From: G965218495 sp965262785
GTDB lineage: Bacteria; Bacteroidota; Rhodothermia; Rhodothermales; Bin80
Reading direction: 5' to 3'
Length of the DNA: 64,000 nt
NCBI GenBank assembly: GCA_965262785.1
Contig: OZ253559.1
Span: forward strand, 2,108,001-2,172,000
Shown here: one piece after another, positions 1-8,883 of the stretch
Position numbering within the stretch: position 1 is the first letter of the stretch
How the letters are laid out: each line of letters starts with the position of its first letter
Program-made: the position numbers and the translations under genes
The notes under the pieces: model-generated
Database searches by the model: none
Seen by the model: the letters and a program-made list of their open reading frames with translations, nothing else
What the model was told of the DNA's origin: nothing

Positions 1-1
1 C

Positions 2-748
2 AGCGTGTTTACGGCTTGGAGTGCAACGCCTACTGGGCAGGGAGTTCCCCAAGCGCTGCACCTTATCGCGGGCTACCGGCGTGATCTGGCATGGGGTGTT
101 GAGATGGCAGCGGAAGGGTACTTAAAAAGAATCAGAGACCTCTACCTTGCGGAGTGGACTCCGCGCCCACGGCTTACGACGACCTTGCAGCAGGGTCGCG
201 GCCGCATCTTCGGACTCGACTTACGACTGGAGATGCGAAGGCGTAACGTTTATGGCTACGTCAACTATGGACTGTCCACCGTACGCTATACCGCGACGCA
301 GCCGGAACTTGAGATATGGTTTGGCAATGCGACGTATTCATTCCGGCCCGCGCATGACCGGCGCCACCAGGTGAGTGCCTTGCTGACGGCAGAGATCGCT
401 GACATGACAGCCAGCGTACTATGGCAGTTTGGCTCGGGGCGGCCTTTTAGTCGTGCGCTGGGGTACGATGGATTTCTGCTGATGGATGGACGAGTTGACG
501 TGTTTGAGGAGGCTGGCGAGCGGCGCGTAATTTATGAGCGCCCATTTAACGGGGTGCTGCCTCCCTATCACCGCTTGGATGTATCGTTGGAAAGGAGTTT
601 TACCGTTGGGCTTGCCGAGGTGATCGCGCAGCTCAGCGTGATTAACGCGTATGATCGCGCAAACATCTTTTACCTTGACATCTTTACGCTGCAACGGGTG
701 AACCAGCTGCCGGTAATTCCCTCTCTTGGCTTGAAGGTATCGGTCTGA
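2..748 (+). CDS. TonB-dependent receptor, C-terminal part (cut by window edge)
   Basis: The frame is open at the left edge of the window, so only the last ~248 residues are visible. They read as alternating amphipathic strands with many aromatic residues, as in the second half of a TonB-dependent outer-membrane beta barrel, with segments such as GYVNYGLSTVRY, VLWQFGSGRPFS and YHRLDVSLERSF. The end (IPSLGLKVSV) is a typical last strand. The GTG at position 5 is internal, not a start. The next gene starts 3 bases after the stop and encodes a lipoprotein, a common pairing of receptor and accessory lipoprotein in Bacteroidota. The substrate cannot be told from this fragment. The plug domain and TonB box must lie upstream of the window. 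Confidence 0.8.
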   Translation, partial: SVFTAWSATPTGQGVPQALHLIAGYRRDLAWGVEMAAEGYLKRIRDLYLAEWTPRPRLTTTLQQGRGRIFGLDLRLEMRRRNVYGYVNYGLSTVRYTATQPELEIWFGNATYSFRPAHDRRHQVSALLTAEIADMTASVLWQFGSGRPFSRALGYDGFLLMDGRVDVFEEAGERRVIYERPFNGVLPPYHRLDVSLERSFTVGLAEVIAQLSVINAYDRANIFYLDIFTLQRVNQLPVIPSLGLKVSV

Positions 749-750
749 CT

Positions 751-1599
751 GTGCGGCTACAAATATCCATAGTAGCTTCCTTGGTTCTAATCGGGTGTAC
801 GGACTCGGTGGACCCGGTAATAGAATCTGGGCGTGCTTACACGCTCTACGGTCTATTTGATGCGCATGCGGATACCCAGGCCGTTCGTGTCTTTGCAATA
901 GAAGGGACGCTTGACCTAATCAGTCCGGAGCCGCTGGGTGCTGCGGTTACCTCAACTGAAATAGGCAGCGGGATCCAGCACGAATGGCAGGAGTCTATAG
1001 TGCAGTTCTCCAATGGCCGCTTTGGGCATGTCTTCTGGGCAGCGTTTCGAGGCGGTTACGACAAAACTTACCGCCTGGAGCTCAGGCGCCCGGACAACGT
1101 GTACACATCGGTTCAGGTAACGATGCCGCCCGCGGCAGAACCAATCCTGTTGGACCCAACGTTGGGTTTGGGCTATGCAGTGTTACCAGTCCTGTGGCGC
1201 AGAGCCCCTCGCCTGCATGACATTAGGGTGTCGTACAAGACGAATTTCGGCACTTACGAATTCGACTATCCACTCGACCAGGAAGTGCGGCAGGATGGCA
1301 TCGAGGTGGACATTCGCCTCAGTCAGGACGCACGCAAGATCTTTGGAGATCTAAACCGGGCCCGTATACCTATAGCCGACCTGCGGCTTACAGAGGTCAA
1401 GCTCACGGTGCTGGTTTCCAGTAGTGCATGGACACCCCCAGGGGGCGTGTATGATCCCGACGTGCTGATTGAGCCGGGAGTGTTTTCGAATGTTGAAAAC
1501 GGGTTCGGCTTTGTAGGAGCTGGCTACGACACTCTGTTGGCCTTCGATCCGGCCGATAGCGTCAAGATTGCTGCAGGCATACCTGTAGGCGGCAACTAG
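751..1599 (+). CDS. DUF4249-like outer-membrane lipoprotein
   Basis: GTG start, 282 residues. The N-terminus is a lipoprotein signal (hydrophobic stretch, then lipobox LIGC with the lipidated Cys at residue 16). The rest looks like a beta-rich extracytoplasmic domain (RAYTLYGLFDAHADTQAVRVFAIEG, then YRLELRRPDN, VQVTMPP). The size, the lipobox, the early beta-strand segment and the position directly behind a TonB-dependent receptor resemble DUF4249 proteins of Bacteroidota, which accompany such receptors. The family call is by pattern and could be wrong; lipoprotein status is firmer. The stop codon lies in a CTAG that also provides the stop of the convergent phosphatase gene. Confidence 0.6.
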   Translation: MRLQISIVASLVLIGCTDSVDPVIESGRAYTLYGLFDAHADTQAVRVFAIEGTLDLISPEPLGAAVTSTEIGSGIQHEWQESIVQFSNGRFGHVFWAAFRGGYDKTYRLELRRPDNVYTSVQVTMPPAAEPILLDPTLGLGYAVLPVLWRRAPRLHDIRVSYKTNFGTYEFDYPLDQEVRQDGIEVDIRLSQDARKIFGDLNRARIPIADLRLTEVKLTVLVSSSAWTPPGGVYDPDVLIEPGVFSNVENGFGFVGAGYDTLLAFDPADSVKIAAGIPVGGN

Positions 1600-2606
1600 C
1601 GTTCCTTGCGCTTCAGCACGAGCATTGTGACGTCATCCTGGAGGGGCTGCTCCGCACGCCATGCGCGTCCGGCTCTGCGGATAGTGTTGACGATCCCTTG
1701 CGCGGTGCCGTGACCACACTCCTCAAATAAGATTTGCAGTCGGTCCTCCGTAAGCATATGCCCGGCTGGATTAACGAGTTCCGTGATGCCGTCACTTACA
1801 AGAAGTACAGCGTCGCCCGGCGCGATTGTGATCGAGCAGCGCTCGTAAGGAAACTCTGGAAAACTTCCAAGGGGCATGCCCTTCAGCACGACCTGTTTTA
1901 CCTTGCCGGTATTCTGACGATAGAGGAGCGCGGGTGGCATGCCTGCCACAACAAGATCCAGCATATCCTTGTCGTAACGCCCGAGCGTCAAGTGCATGTA
2001 GAGACCACGCAAGTTCAGGCTCTTGAGCGTTGTAGTGAGCTGGCGCACCAGTATGAGTAGGTCCGGTACGTTACCTAAGACCTTAAACAGCGCCTTTGTA
2101 GCCGTTACCATCATACCAGCCTTAGCACCGTGCCCGGTGGCATCTCCTATGGCAAAAGTCAGCACGCCGTTGTCCCCAACGTTAAAGTCGTAGTAGTCCC
2201 CGCCCACTTCAGTGGCGGTCCGCATGAAGGCGGCGATGTCAAGGTCTGCGTGGGCAGGGATGGGCGAGGAGAGAAGCGACTGCTGGGCGGCCCTTGCAGT
2301 GTTCAGCTCAGTCGTCTTCCGGTCGTAATCAGCCTGCAGCTCGGGTGAGGCCAGCGTGGGTGGCAAGTCTACTACAAACCTGTCGGGCCCGACATCATTG
2401 TAACGCAAGATCAGCCGCTTTACCCAATCCTGCCTGTATCCCGTGACCTGAGCTATGTCGGCGACTACTTTGCCTAGGCACTTCAGGTAGATGATCTGCC
2501 AGTACGTGCGCTCCTCTGCCCCGAGGCTTTGCCGGTATCGGTCGAAGATGGCCTTCTTCGAAAGGTGACTTTCCAGCGGTATGAACTGTTCCTGGGTTAT
2601 TGCCAT
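1596..2606 (-). CDS. HTH-domain SpoIIE/PP2C-type serine phosphatase
   Basis: 336 residues. Residues ~30-78 look like a homeodomain-like helix-turn-helix (DIAQVTGYRQDWVKRLILRY, then DVGPDRF), similar in style to the HTH of IS630-type transposases. A helical linker with AQQSLL (~90-115) leads into a PP2C/SpoIIE phosphatase domain (~120-335). The metal-binding aspartates are present: GGDYYD (D137), GDATGHG (D155), SDGITE and DDVTMLVL near the end, so the enzyme should be active on a phosphoserine or phosphothreonine substrate, typically an anti-sigma-factor antagonist. No kinase or antagonist gene is adjacent. The usual N-terminal sensor (PAS, GAF or receiver) is replaced by a putative DNA-binding domain, which is unusual. 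It is convergent with the upstream lipoprotein gene and appears monocistronic. Confidence 0.85.
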   Translation of the reverse strand: MAITQEQFIPLESHLSKKAIFDRYRQSLGAEERTYWQIIYLKCLGKVVADIAQVTGYRQDWVKRLILRYNDVGPDRFVVDLPPTLASPELQADYDRKTTELNTARAAQQSLLSSPIPAHADLDIAAFMRTATEVGGDYYDFNVGDNGVLTFAIGDATGHGAKAGMMVTATKALFKVLGNVPDLLILVRQLTTTLKSLNLRGLYMHLTLGRYDKDMLDLVVAGMPPALLYRQNTGKVKQVVLKGMPLGSFPEFPYERCSITIAPGDAVLLVSDGITELVNPAGHMLTEDRLQILFEECGHGTAQGIVNTIRRAGRAWRAEQPLQDDVTMLVLKRKER

Positions 2607-3279
2607 CTATGCGCGGCCCTCAAGCCCAATACCATACCCTTTAGCCGGTGCGAATAACGTCCGTCCGTCACGACTTAACAATTAGTTGACCAAGCCGCGT
2701 GCGACCAGCGTGGCAACCGGGCCTCCACACGTGCTGGCTTCACGATTCAGCAAGGCCGCCAGAGAGCCAAGCAGACCACCAACTCGCAAGGGGCAGGCCC
2801 GGCAACGAGGCTGGCCTGAGTCATTGTCGATACATGCGCCCGAGAGCCCGGCCCCGGCGCGTGCTCGCACATAATACGGCATATCGCCAGAAACGGCAGC
2901 CAGAGATGTTCAACAGCTGAATAACTTCCGGTAAATTCGGCCTCTAAGGATCTAGCAGTGGGCGCACACTTTGTGCGCGCCGTGCGCACGCAACCGCGTG
3001 CCTAGTGCAATATTTACTAGTGGACCTCAATGGCTCAAGTCTTGCACAATAGGAGTCGCAATGCGGCTCCACTGATGCGACGACTCCGGATTTGGTCAGC
3101 GGCACACGGCTTACGACACTATGCGCAGAGACCGAGTGCGCTTTCTGGAAACGCGACATGCGGCAACCCTGCCTCGTATGATCCAAAGGTGCTACTAGAG
3201 CCGGCCCGTGGGGTGCGCATGCGAATCCGCAGTGCACGCCGATCCTGCTGTGGCTATGTCTTGTGTTTCGGGCCGTGCC
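2607..3279. other. Gene-free stretch
   Basis: About 670 bases between the start of the phosphatase gene (minus strand) and the end of the porin gene (minus strand). Only short overlapping frames without start signals or recognisable products are present. The part next to 2607 should hold the phosphatase promoter. No RNA gene or strong hairpin was recognised. Confidence 0.5.
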
Positions 3280-3990
3280 CTACAGGCTGAGGCTCATGCC
3301 GAAAACCAGGAAGGAGCGCTCGTGCGTTGGGTTCAGTATGTAGGTTGCGGAAATTGGCAGGCTGAACGAATCGGAAATCTTGATTGCTTTTTCGGCGGAG
3401 ATACTCATGTTCACCACAGAGGCGGATTCCACGCTGTAAAAGGCGCTCTCTCCAGATACCATCCCCAACGTAACGCCCATAGATGTTCCGGCTACTTCAA
3501 AGGGCACATTCCCCTCCACGTAAAGCGAGTTGTCCGGGTCGTTGTGTACCATCATCGCCGCATACAGCGTTATTGGAAATGAGCCCGGTGCAGAGTAACT
3601 GAGGTACGGTTCCAGCCAGTGCGACCCTTCACCATCTCCGTCGAAGTTGAAAAAGTCGTCTCCGTCCGGGGCCGGGAAGTAGTAGTCTGTTAGGCCAAAG
3701 CTGAAGGCCCCGGCGCTCTCGGTCTCGACGTTGTATCCCACCCAAAGATCATGCTCGTTGGCCCCTGCACCGTCGGCCGAAATAGAGTAGGACGCCCAAG
3801 AGCCGATTTCGAAGTTACCACCGGACACGGATAACGAGGGCTGCACACTAAAGGACTCCCCGAAATCGAAGCCGCGCCACACGTAGCGATTCACGAAATC
3901 GGCGCCAAGGCTGACAGACTGTGCGCTGGCGGCAACAGGCATCAAAATAAGCACGAGGAGGGCGCAGTAGTTGAAGCGACTGGTCATCAT
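3280..3990 (-). CDS. TorF-family putative porin
   Basis: 236 residues with a Sec signal peptide (MMTSRFNYCALLVLILMPVA, cleavage after ASA near residue 23). The mature protein opens with SLGADFVNRYVWRGFDFGES, the signature of the TorF / Gcw_chp family: an outer-membrane beta barrel of about 230-250 residues with a conserved Tyr-Arg-Gly opening strand. It ends with an aromatic-containing strand (FLVFGMSLSL), as expected for Bam-dependent insertion. The mid-part has acidic loops (PAPDGDDFFNFDGDGEGS). It stands alone, transcribed away from gltB, with an AT-rich shared upstream region. The substrate is unknown. Confidence 0.8.
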   Translation of the reverse strand: MMTSRFNYCALLVLILMPVAASAQSVSLGADFVNRYVWRGFDFGESFSVQPSLSVSGGNFEIGSWASYSISADGAGANEHDLWVGYNVETESAGAFSFGLTDYYFPAPDGDDFFNFDGDGEGSHWLEPYLSYSAPGSFPITLYAAMMVHNDPDNSLYVEGNVPFEVAGTSMGVTLGMVSGESAFYSVESASVVNMSISAEKAIKISDSFSLPISATYILNPTHERSFLVFGMSLSL

Positions 3991-4009
3991 GGCACTAGCG
4001 TTCAGTTAA

Positions 4010-4210
4010 CTGGTTTGCTCGACTGACAACACTCAAAAAATACCATTTGCGGCTACAGTTAGTCAACCGATCTGTGAACTAAAAGTGAATAGTTTTAACC
4101 CTCATAAATAATTTGACTGCATTATTAATACATTTTGAGTCCGTTTCCTAATAGTATTGCTTGTACAGTAGATATTACCTAATAAATTAAATCGTAAGCG
4201 CTACCAAGAA
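4010..4210. promoter_or_regulatory. AT-rich divergent promoter region
   Basis: Between the divergent porin (minus) and gltB (plus) genes base composition drops sharply: positions 4081-4140 contain only 14 G/C of 60 and 4141-4200 contain 19 of 60. This is the most AT-rich patch noticed in the window and is where promoters or a nucleoid-protein site for both genes would be expected. No -35/-10 pair could be assigned convincingly. Confidence 0.45.
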
Positions 4211-4402
4211 TTTTCGTACGGAAAGTTCGGCCTGCACGAATGGCTTGACCGCTGCACTTGTCGTTCGTAAATATAAATGTGCCCAAGGTGCGTTCGATAC
4301 AATTTGCGCCATGGATACCGGCAATAACACGGACAAAGCTACTTCTGGCCTCGCCTGAATGCAACACCGGGGCCGCGCGGAATTGGCCAGAGCACCGGTG
4401 AC

Positions 4403-7400
4403 ATGCAAAACGCCCGAACCCTATACGATCCAACGACGGACCATGATGCCTGTGGCGTGGGGCTGTTTTGCCGCGTTGACGGAACACCATCCCATCACGT
4501 TGTAGAGAAGGGCCTGTTCACCCTTGTTGAGCTGGATCATAGGGGTGCCTGTGGATGTGACGAGGAGACGGGCGATGGTGCCGGCATTCTGATCCAGATT
4601 CCGCATGCATTCTTTGCGGCTGAGGTGCAGGGACTGCCAGCTCCTGGTGACTATGCCGTCGGCACGGTATTCTTACCGCCAAAATGCGAGGATAGCGGAA
4701 AGCTTCTGCTCGAAGCCGTCGCCCACGCGGAGGGGCAGCCAGTCGTCACGTGGCGCCGCGTGCCAACTCGCGGAGACCTGATTGGAGCGGCTGCACGCGC
4801 TACAGAACCAGCAATCTGGCAGTGCTTCCTTAAGCGTGCGGCTGGGCAAGATGCCGCGGCTCTGGAGCGGAAGCTATTCGTCATCCGAAAGGTGTTCGAA
4901 TGCGAAGCGGACAAGCGTGGTCTGAGTGGATGCTATGTCGCTAACCTAAGCTCCCGAACATTGGTCTATAAGGGAATGCTGACGCCCGGTCAGCTCAAGC
5001 CATATTTCCCTGACCTGGCTGACATCAGGATGGAGAGCGCACTTGCACTGGTTCATTCCCGCTTTAGCACGAACACATTCCCTGAGTGGTCGCTGGCCCA
5101 GCCATTCCGATTCCTTTGCCACAACGGCGAAATCAACACCCTTCGCGGCAACATCAATCAGCTTCGGGCCTGTGAGGCCTTGCTAGAGAGCGATGCCTTC
5201 GGTGATGACTTTCGCAAGGTGTTGCCAATAATCCACGAAGGGGGTAGCGACTCCATGGCATTGGACAACGCATTGGAGCTTCTATGGCACACGGGTCGCT
5301 CACTGCCGCACGCAATGATGATGCTTGTGCCCGAGGCGTGGGAGCACAACAACGCGATGAATGACCAGCGGCGTGCGTTTTACCAGTACCACGGCAACCT
5401 CATGGATCCGTGGGATGGCCCCGCGGTGTTGCCATTTACTGATGGGCGATTTGCTGGGGCGGTTCTGGACCGAAATGGTCTGCGACCCGGACGATATACG
5501 ATAACCAAGGACGGGTATGCCTTGCTGGCGTCTGAAGCCGGCGTTGGAGGAATCCCCGAGGAGAATGTGGCGCTAAAGGACCGTTTGCAGCCCGGCTTCA
5601 TGTTTCTCATAGACCTTGAAGAAGGGCGCATCATTACTGATGACGAGATCAAGGACAGGGTCAGTGCCCATCAACCCTACCGGATCTGGCTTAACGAAAA
5701 TGCAATCCGCCTGGCAGCCTTGCCGCGCGCAACGCCGCCGCCGCTGCTCTCAGAGACAACGCGTCACCTGATGCGTCAGCTGCATGGCTACACCTTGGAG
5801 GATTTGCGCATCCTCATGGCGCCCATGGCCGAAAAGGGTAAGGAAGCACTGGGGTCTATGGGCAACGATACGGCGCTTGCCGTGCTCTCGGACCGGCCGC
5901 GACTGCTGTATGACTACTTTAAGCAGCTCTTCGCTCAGGTTACCAACCCCCCGTTGGATGCTATCCGCGAAGAGCTGGTGACCTCACTGCGACTAAACCT
6001 GGGCGCCAGCCAGAATCTGTGTGCTGAAACGCCCAGCCATTGTCGTAAGCTTCAGTTGGATCAGCCGGTACTCTCCAGCGCAGAGCTCGCGCGAGTGCGT
6101 GCCCACAGCTCACCCATTACCACGCTTTCGATCTGCTTCCAGGAGGGAAAACTTGCCTCTGCGCTAGCAGGGCTGCAAAGGGAAGCCGCAACCGCGATAC
6201 GTGCTGGAAGCCAGCTCTTGGTACTGTCCGACCGAAGAGCAGGTAAGGGCGCGCTGCCGATCCCAGCGCTTCTGGCCACAGCCGCGGTGCACCATTACCT
6301 GATTCGAAAAGGGCTGCGCATGGGCTGCGGCCTCATCGTGGAAAGTGCGGAGCCTCGAGAAGTGCACCACTTTGCGCTGCTGATCGGCTATGGCGCAGAG
6401 GCTGTCAACCCCTATCTCGCGCTTGAGACCGTGGAGCATATGGAGCAAACGGGGCAGCTTGACGGCAATAAAGACGGGTGCGCCGCCGGTAACTACGTGA
6501 GGGCAGTTGGGAAGGGCCTGTTAAAGGTCATGTCCAAAATGGGAATTTCGACGCTGCAGAGCTATCAGGGCGCCCAGATCTTCGAGGCGGTCGGCATCTC
6601 CCGACGTGTTATAGATGCCTACTTCTGTGGTACAGCATCGCGCATCGAAGGCATTGGCCTCGATATCATCGCGAAAGAGGTCGCGATGCGCCACGACCGC
6701 ACCTATCCGCGGAAGAGGATCTCCGGCATGTTGTTGTTGGACCCTGGCGGCATCTACCAGTGGCGCCGGGGTGGTGAGCGGCACCTCCTTACGCCCACAT
6801 CCATTGCACGCATGCAGGACGCTGTTCGTACACAGCGCCAGTCTTCGTACGAAGCCTATGCCGAGGAGGTCAATGTGCTGACACGCAACGGGAGCACGCT
6901 GCGCGGACTCTTGGAGTTTAACCATGAGGGGCGCGCACCCATTCCACTGGTGGAAGTCGAGCCGTGGACGAGTGTGGTGAAGCGGTTCAAGACGGGGGCG
7001 ATGTCCATTGGCTCCATCAGCACGGAAGTACACGAGGCCCTGGCCGTGGCCATGAATGCCATTGGAGGGAAAAGCAACACCGGCGAGGGAGGCGAAAGCC
7101 CTGAACGCTACGGGCGCGAAGACGCAAGGCGCAGCAGCATTAAGCAGGTGGCCTCTGGCCGCTTTGGGGTGACCATAGCGTACCTGACCAGTGCCGACGA
7201 AATTCAAATCAAGATTGCGCAAGGGGCTAAACCAGGTGAAGGGGGCCAGCTTCCAGGCGAAAAGGTCTATCCATGGATCGCCAAGCTGCGCCACAGCACT
7301 CCGAATGTCGGACTTATTTCGCCGCCTCCGCACCACGATATCTACTCCATTGAGGATCTAGCGCAGCTGATCCATGACTTGAAGAACGCAAACCCCACAG

Positions 7401-8878
7401 CGCGCATAAGCGTGAAGCTCGTTTCAGAGGTCGGCGTAGGTACCGTGGCAGCAGGCGTAGCCAAGGGAAAAGCCGACGTAGTGCTCATCAGTGGTACGGA
7501 CGGAGGCACCGGCGCATCACCGCAGACTTCCATCATGCATGCAGGATTGCCGTGGGAGCTGGGCCTGTCAGAAACACACCAGACATTGGTGCACCACGGC
7601 TTGCGCAGCCGGATAGTGGTAGAATGTGACGGACAGTTGAAGACCGGGCGCGATGTGGCGATGGCTGCGTTACTGGGCGCCGACGAGTTCGGGTTTGCCA
7701 CGGCACCACTAGTGGCGATGGGATGCATCATGATGCGAAAATGCCATCTCAACACATGCCCCGTAGGCATTGCGACCCAGAATCCTGAGTTAAGACGGTT
7801 TTTTCGAGGGACGCCGGAGCATGTGATTAACTTCTTCCGCTTCGTAGCGGAGGATTTAAGAGCCATAATGGCGCGCCTTGGCTTTGAGAGTCTGGACGAA
7901 ATGCGAGGTCGCGTGGATGTCCTAAGAATGCGCGACGACATCACGCACTGGAAAGCCAAAACCCTTGATCTGTCGTCCATAATAGCCAAGCCTGCCACGC
8001 CCGAAATTCTGCGTGCATTCGAGACCGACACCCAGGACCATGGGCTAAAGGCAGCCTTGGACCACACGCTGATTCGGCTGGCGCGGCCTGCTTTGGAAAA
8101 ACGCAAGCCGGTAAGTGCAACGGTCGGCTTGCGTAACACGCACCGAACGGTTGGAACGATGCTTAGCCACGAGATCACCAAGCGGTTTGGCGAGGAAGGG
8201 CTTGAAGAAAATACTGTCGTCATCAAGTTCAAAGGGTCGGCCGGACAGAGCTTTGCGGCATTTGGTGCACCCGGACTCACGTTTAAGATTGCGGGTGACG
8301 CCAACGACTACTTTGGGAAGGGACTCTCAGGCGCAAAGCTGATTATTGCGCCACCACCAGAGGCGACCTACGAGCCGCACAAGAATATCATCGTTGGCAA
8401 CGTCGCCTTGTACGGGGCTACCCGCGGCGAGGTGTATATCCGGGGGCGGGCCGGCGAGCGTTTTGCCGTGCGCAACAGCGGGGCCGATGCGGTCGTGGAA
8501 GCAGTTGGAGACCATGGCTGTGAGTATATGACCGGCGGACGCGTAGTTGTCTTGGGCCGAACGGGCCGCAACTTCGGCGCCGGTATGAGTGGTGGCGTGG
8601 CGTACGTGCTTGACGGAACGCTCGACTTTCGGTCTGGGCGTTGCAACCGTGATTCTGTTGAGCTGCTTAGAGTCACGCGTTCTGAGGACAGGGCGGATCT
8701 AAGGGCGGTAGTTCAGCGCCACTACCGTTACACGGGAAGCCGCGTAGCGCTCTGGGTGCTGGACCATTGGGAGCAAGCCTTGCGCGAGTTTGTCCAGGTC
8801 ATGCCCATCGAATATCGACGAGCGCTAGTCCGACTGACCAACCAGGCGCAATTCATACAAGCTCAGGCGGTCGCCTAA
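4403..8878 (+). CDS. gltB: Glutamate synthase large subunit
   Basis: 1491 residues, the usual length. It combines L-glutamine and 2-oxoglutarate to give two glutamates, using electrons from GltD. A 16-residue propeptide precedes Cys17 (DACGVGLFCRVDG), the N-terminal nucleophile of the class II glutaminase domain (to ~430). The central domain follows, then the FMN-binding synthase domain (SIGSISTEVHEALA, GEGGESPERYG, SGTDGGTGASP). The 3Fe-4S cysteines lie in CIMMRKCHLNTCPVGIATQ. The C-terminal GXGXG beta-helix domain (~1270-1450) includes GKGLSGAKLII and GAGMSGGVAYV. It is followed 5 bases later by gltD in one operon. The ~400-base upstream region holds an AT-rich promoter zone but no recognised riboswitch. 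Confidence 0.97.
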   Translation: MQNARTLYDPTTDHDACGVGLFCRVDGTPSHHVVEKGLFTLVELDHRGACGCDEETGDGAGILIQIPHAFFAAEVQGLPAPGDYAVGTVFLPPKCEDSGKLLLEAVAHAEGQPVVTWRRVPTRGDLIGAAARATEPAIWQCFLKRAAGQDAAALERKLFVIRKVFECEADKRGLSGCYVANLSSRTLVYKGMLTPGQLKPYFPDLADIRMESALALVHSRFSTNTFPEWSLAQPFRFLCHNGEINTLRGNINQLRACEALLESDAFGDDFRKVLPIIHEGGSDSMALDNALELLWHTGRSLPHAMMMLVPEAWEHNNAMNDQRRAFYQYHGNLMDPWDGPAVLPFTDGRFAGAVLDRNGLRPGRYTITKDGYALLASEAGVGGIPEENVALKDRLQPGFMFLIDLEEGRIITDDEIKDRVSAHQPYRIWLNENAIRLAALPRATPPPLLSETTRHLMRQLHGYTLEDLRILMAPMAEKGKEALGSMGNDTALAVLSDRPRLLYDYFKQLFAQVTNPPLDAIREELVTSLRLNLGASQNLCAETPSHCRKLQLDQPVLSSAELARVRAHSSPITTLSICFQEGKLASALAGLQREAATAIRAGSQLLVLSDRRAGKGALPIPALLATAAVHHYLIRKGLRMGCGLIVESAEPREVHHFALLIGYGAEAVNPYLALETVEHMEQTGQLDGNKDGCAAGNYVRAVGKGLLKVMSKMGISTLQSYQGAQIFEAVGISRRVIDAYFCGTASRIEGIGLDIIAKEVAMRHDRTYPRKRISGMLLLDPGGIYQWRRGGERHLLTPTSIARMQDAVRTQRQSSYEAYAEEVNVLTRNGSTLRGLLEFNHEGRAPIPLVEVEPWTSVVKRFKTGAMSIGSISTEVHEALAVAMNAIGGKSNTGEGGESPERYGREDARRSSIKQVASGRFGVTIAYLTSADEIQIKIAQGAKPGEGGQLPGEKVYPWIAKLRHSTPNVGLISPPPHHDIYSIEDLAQLIHDLKNANPTARISVKLVSEVGVGTVAAGVAKGKADVVLISGTDGGTGASPQTSIMHAGLPWELGLSETHQTLVHHGLRSRIVVECDGQLKTGRDVAMAALLGADEFGFATAPLVAMGCIMMRKCHLNTCPVGIATQNPELRRFFRGTPEHVINFFRFVAEDLRAIMARLGFESLDEMRGRVDVLRMRDDITHWKAKTLDLSSIIAKPATPEILRAFETDTQDHGLKAALDHTLIRLARPALEKRKPVSATVGLRNTHRTVGTMLSHEITKRFGEEGLEENTVVIKFKGSAGQSFAAFGAPGLTFKIAGDANDYFGKGLSGAKLIIAPPPEATYEPHKNIIVGNVALYGATRGEVYIRGRAGERFAVRNSGADAVVEAVGDHGCEYMTGGRVVVLGRTGRNFGAGMSGGVAYVLDGTLDFRSGRCNRDSVELLRVTRSEDRADLRAVVQRHYRYTGSRVALWVLDHWEQALREFVQVMPIEYRRALVRLTNQAQFIQAQAVA

Positions 8879-8883
8879 CTGTT

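Noticed and set aside
6521..7336. 271-codon minus-strand frame inside gltB
   Set aside because: Shadow of gltB codon bias; no recognisable domain or start signal.
7342..8304. 320-codon open frame on the minus strand inside gltB
   Set aside because: Antisense shadow of a strongly conserved gene; no family motif, skewed Ser/Arg composition.
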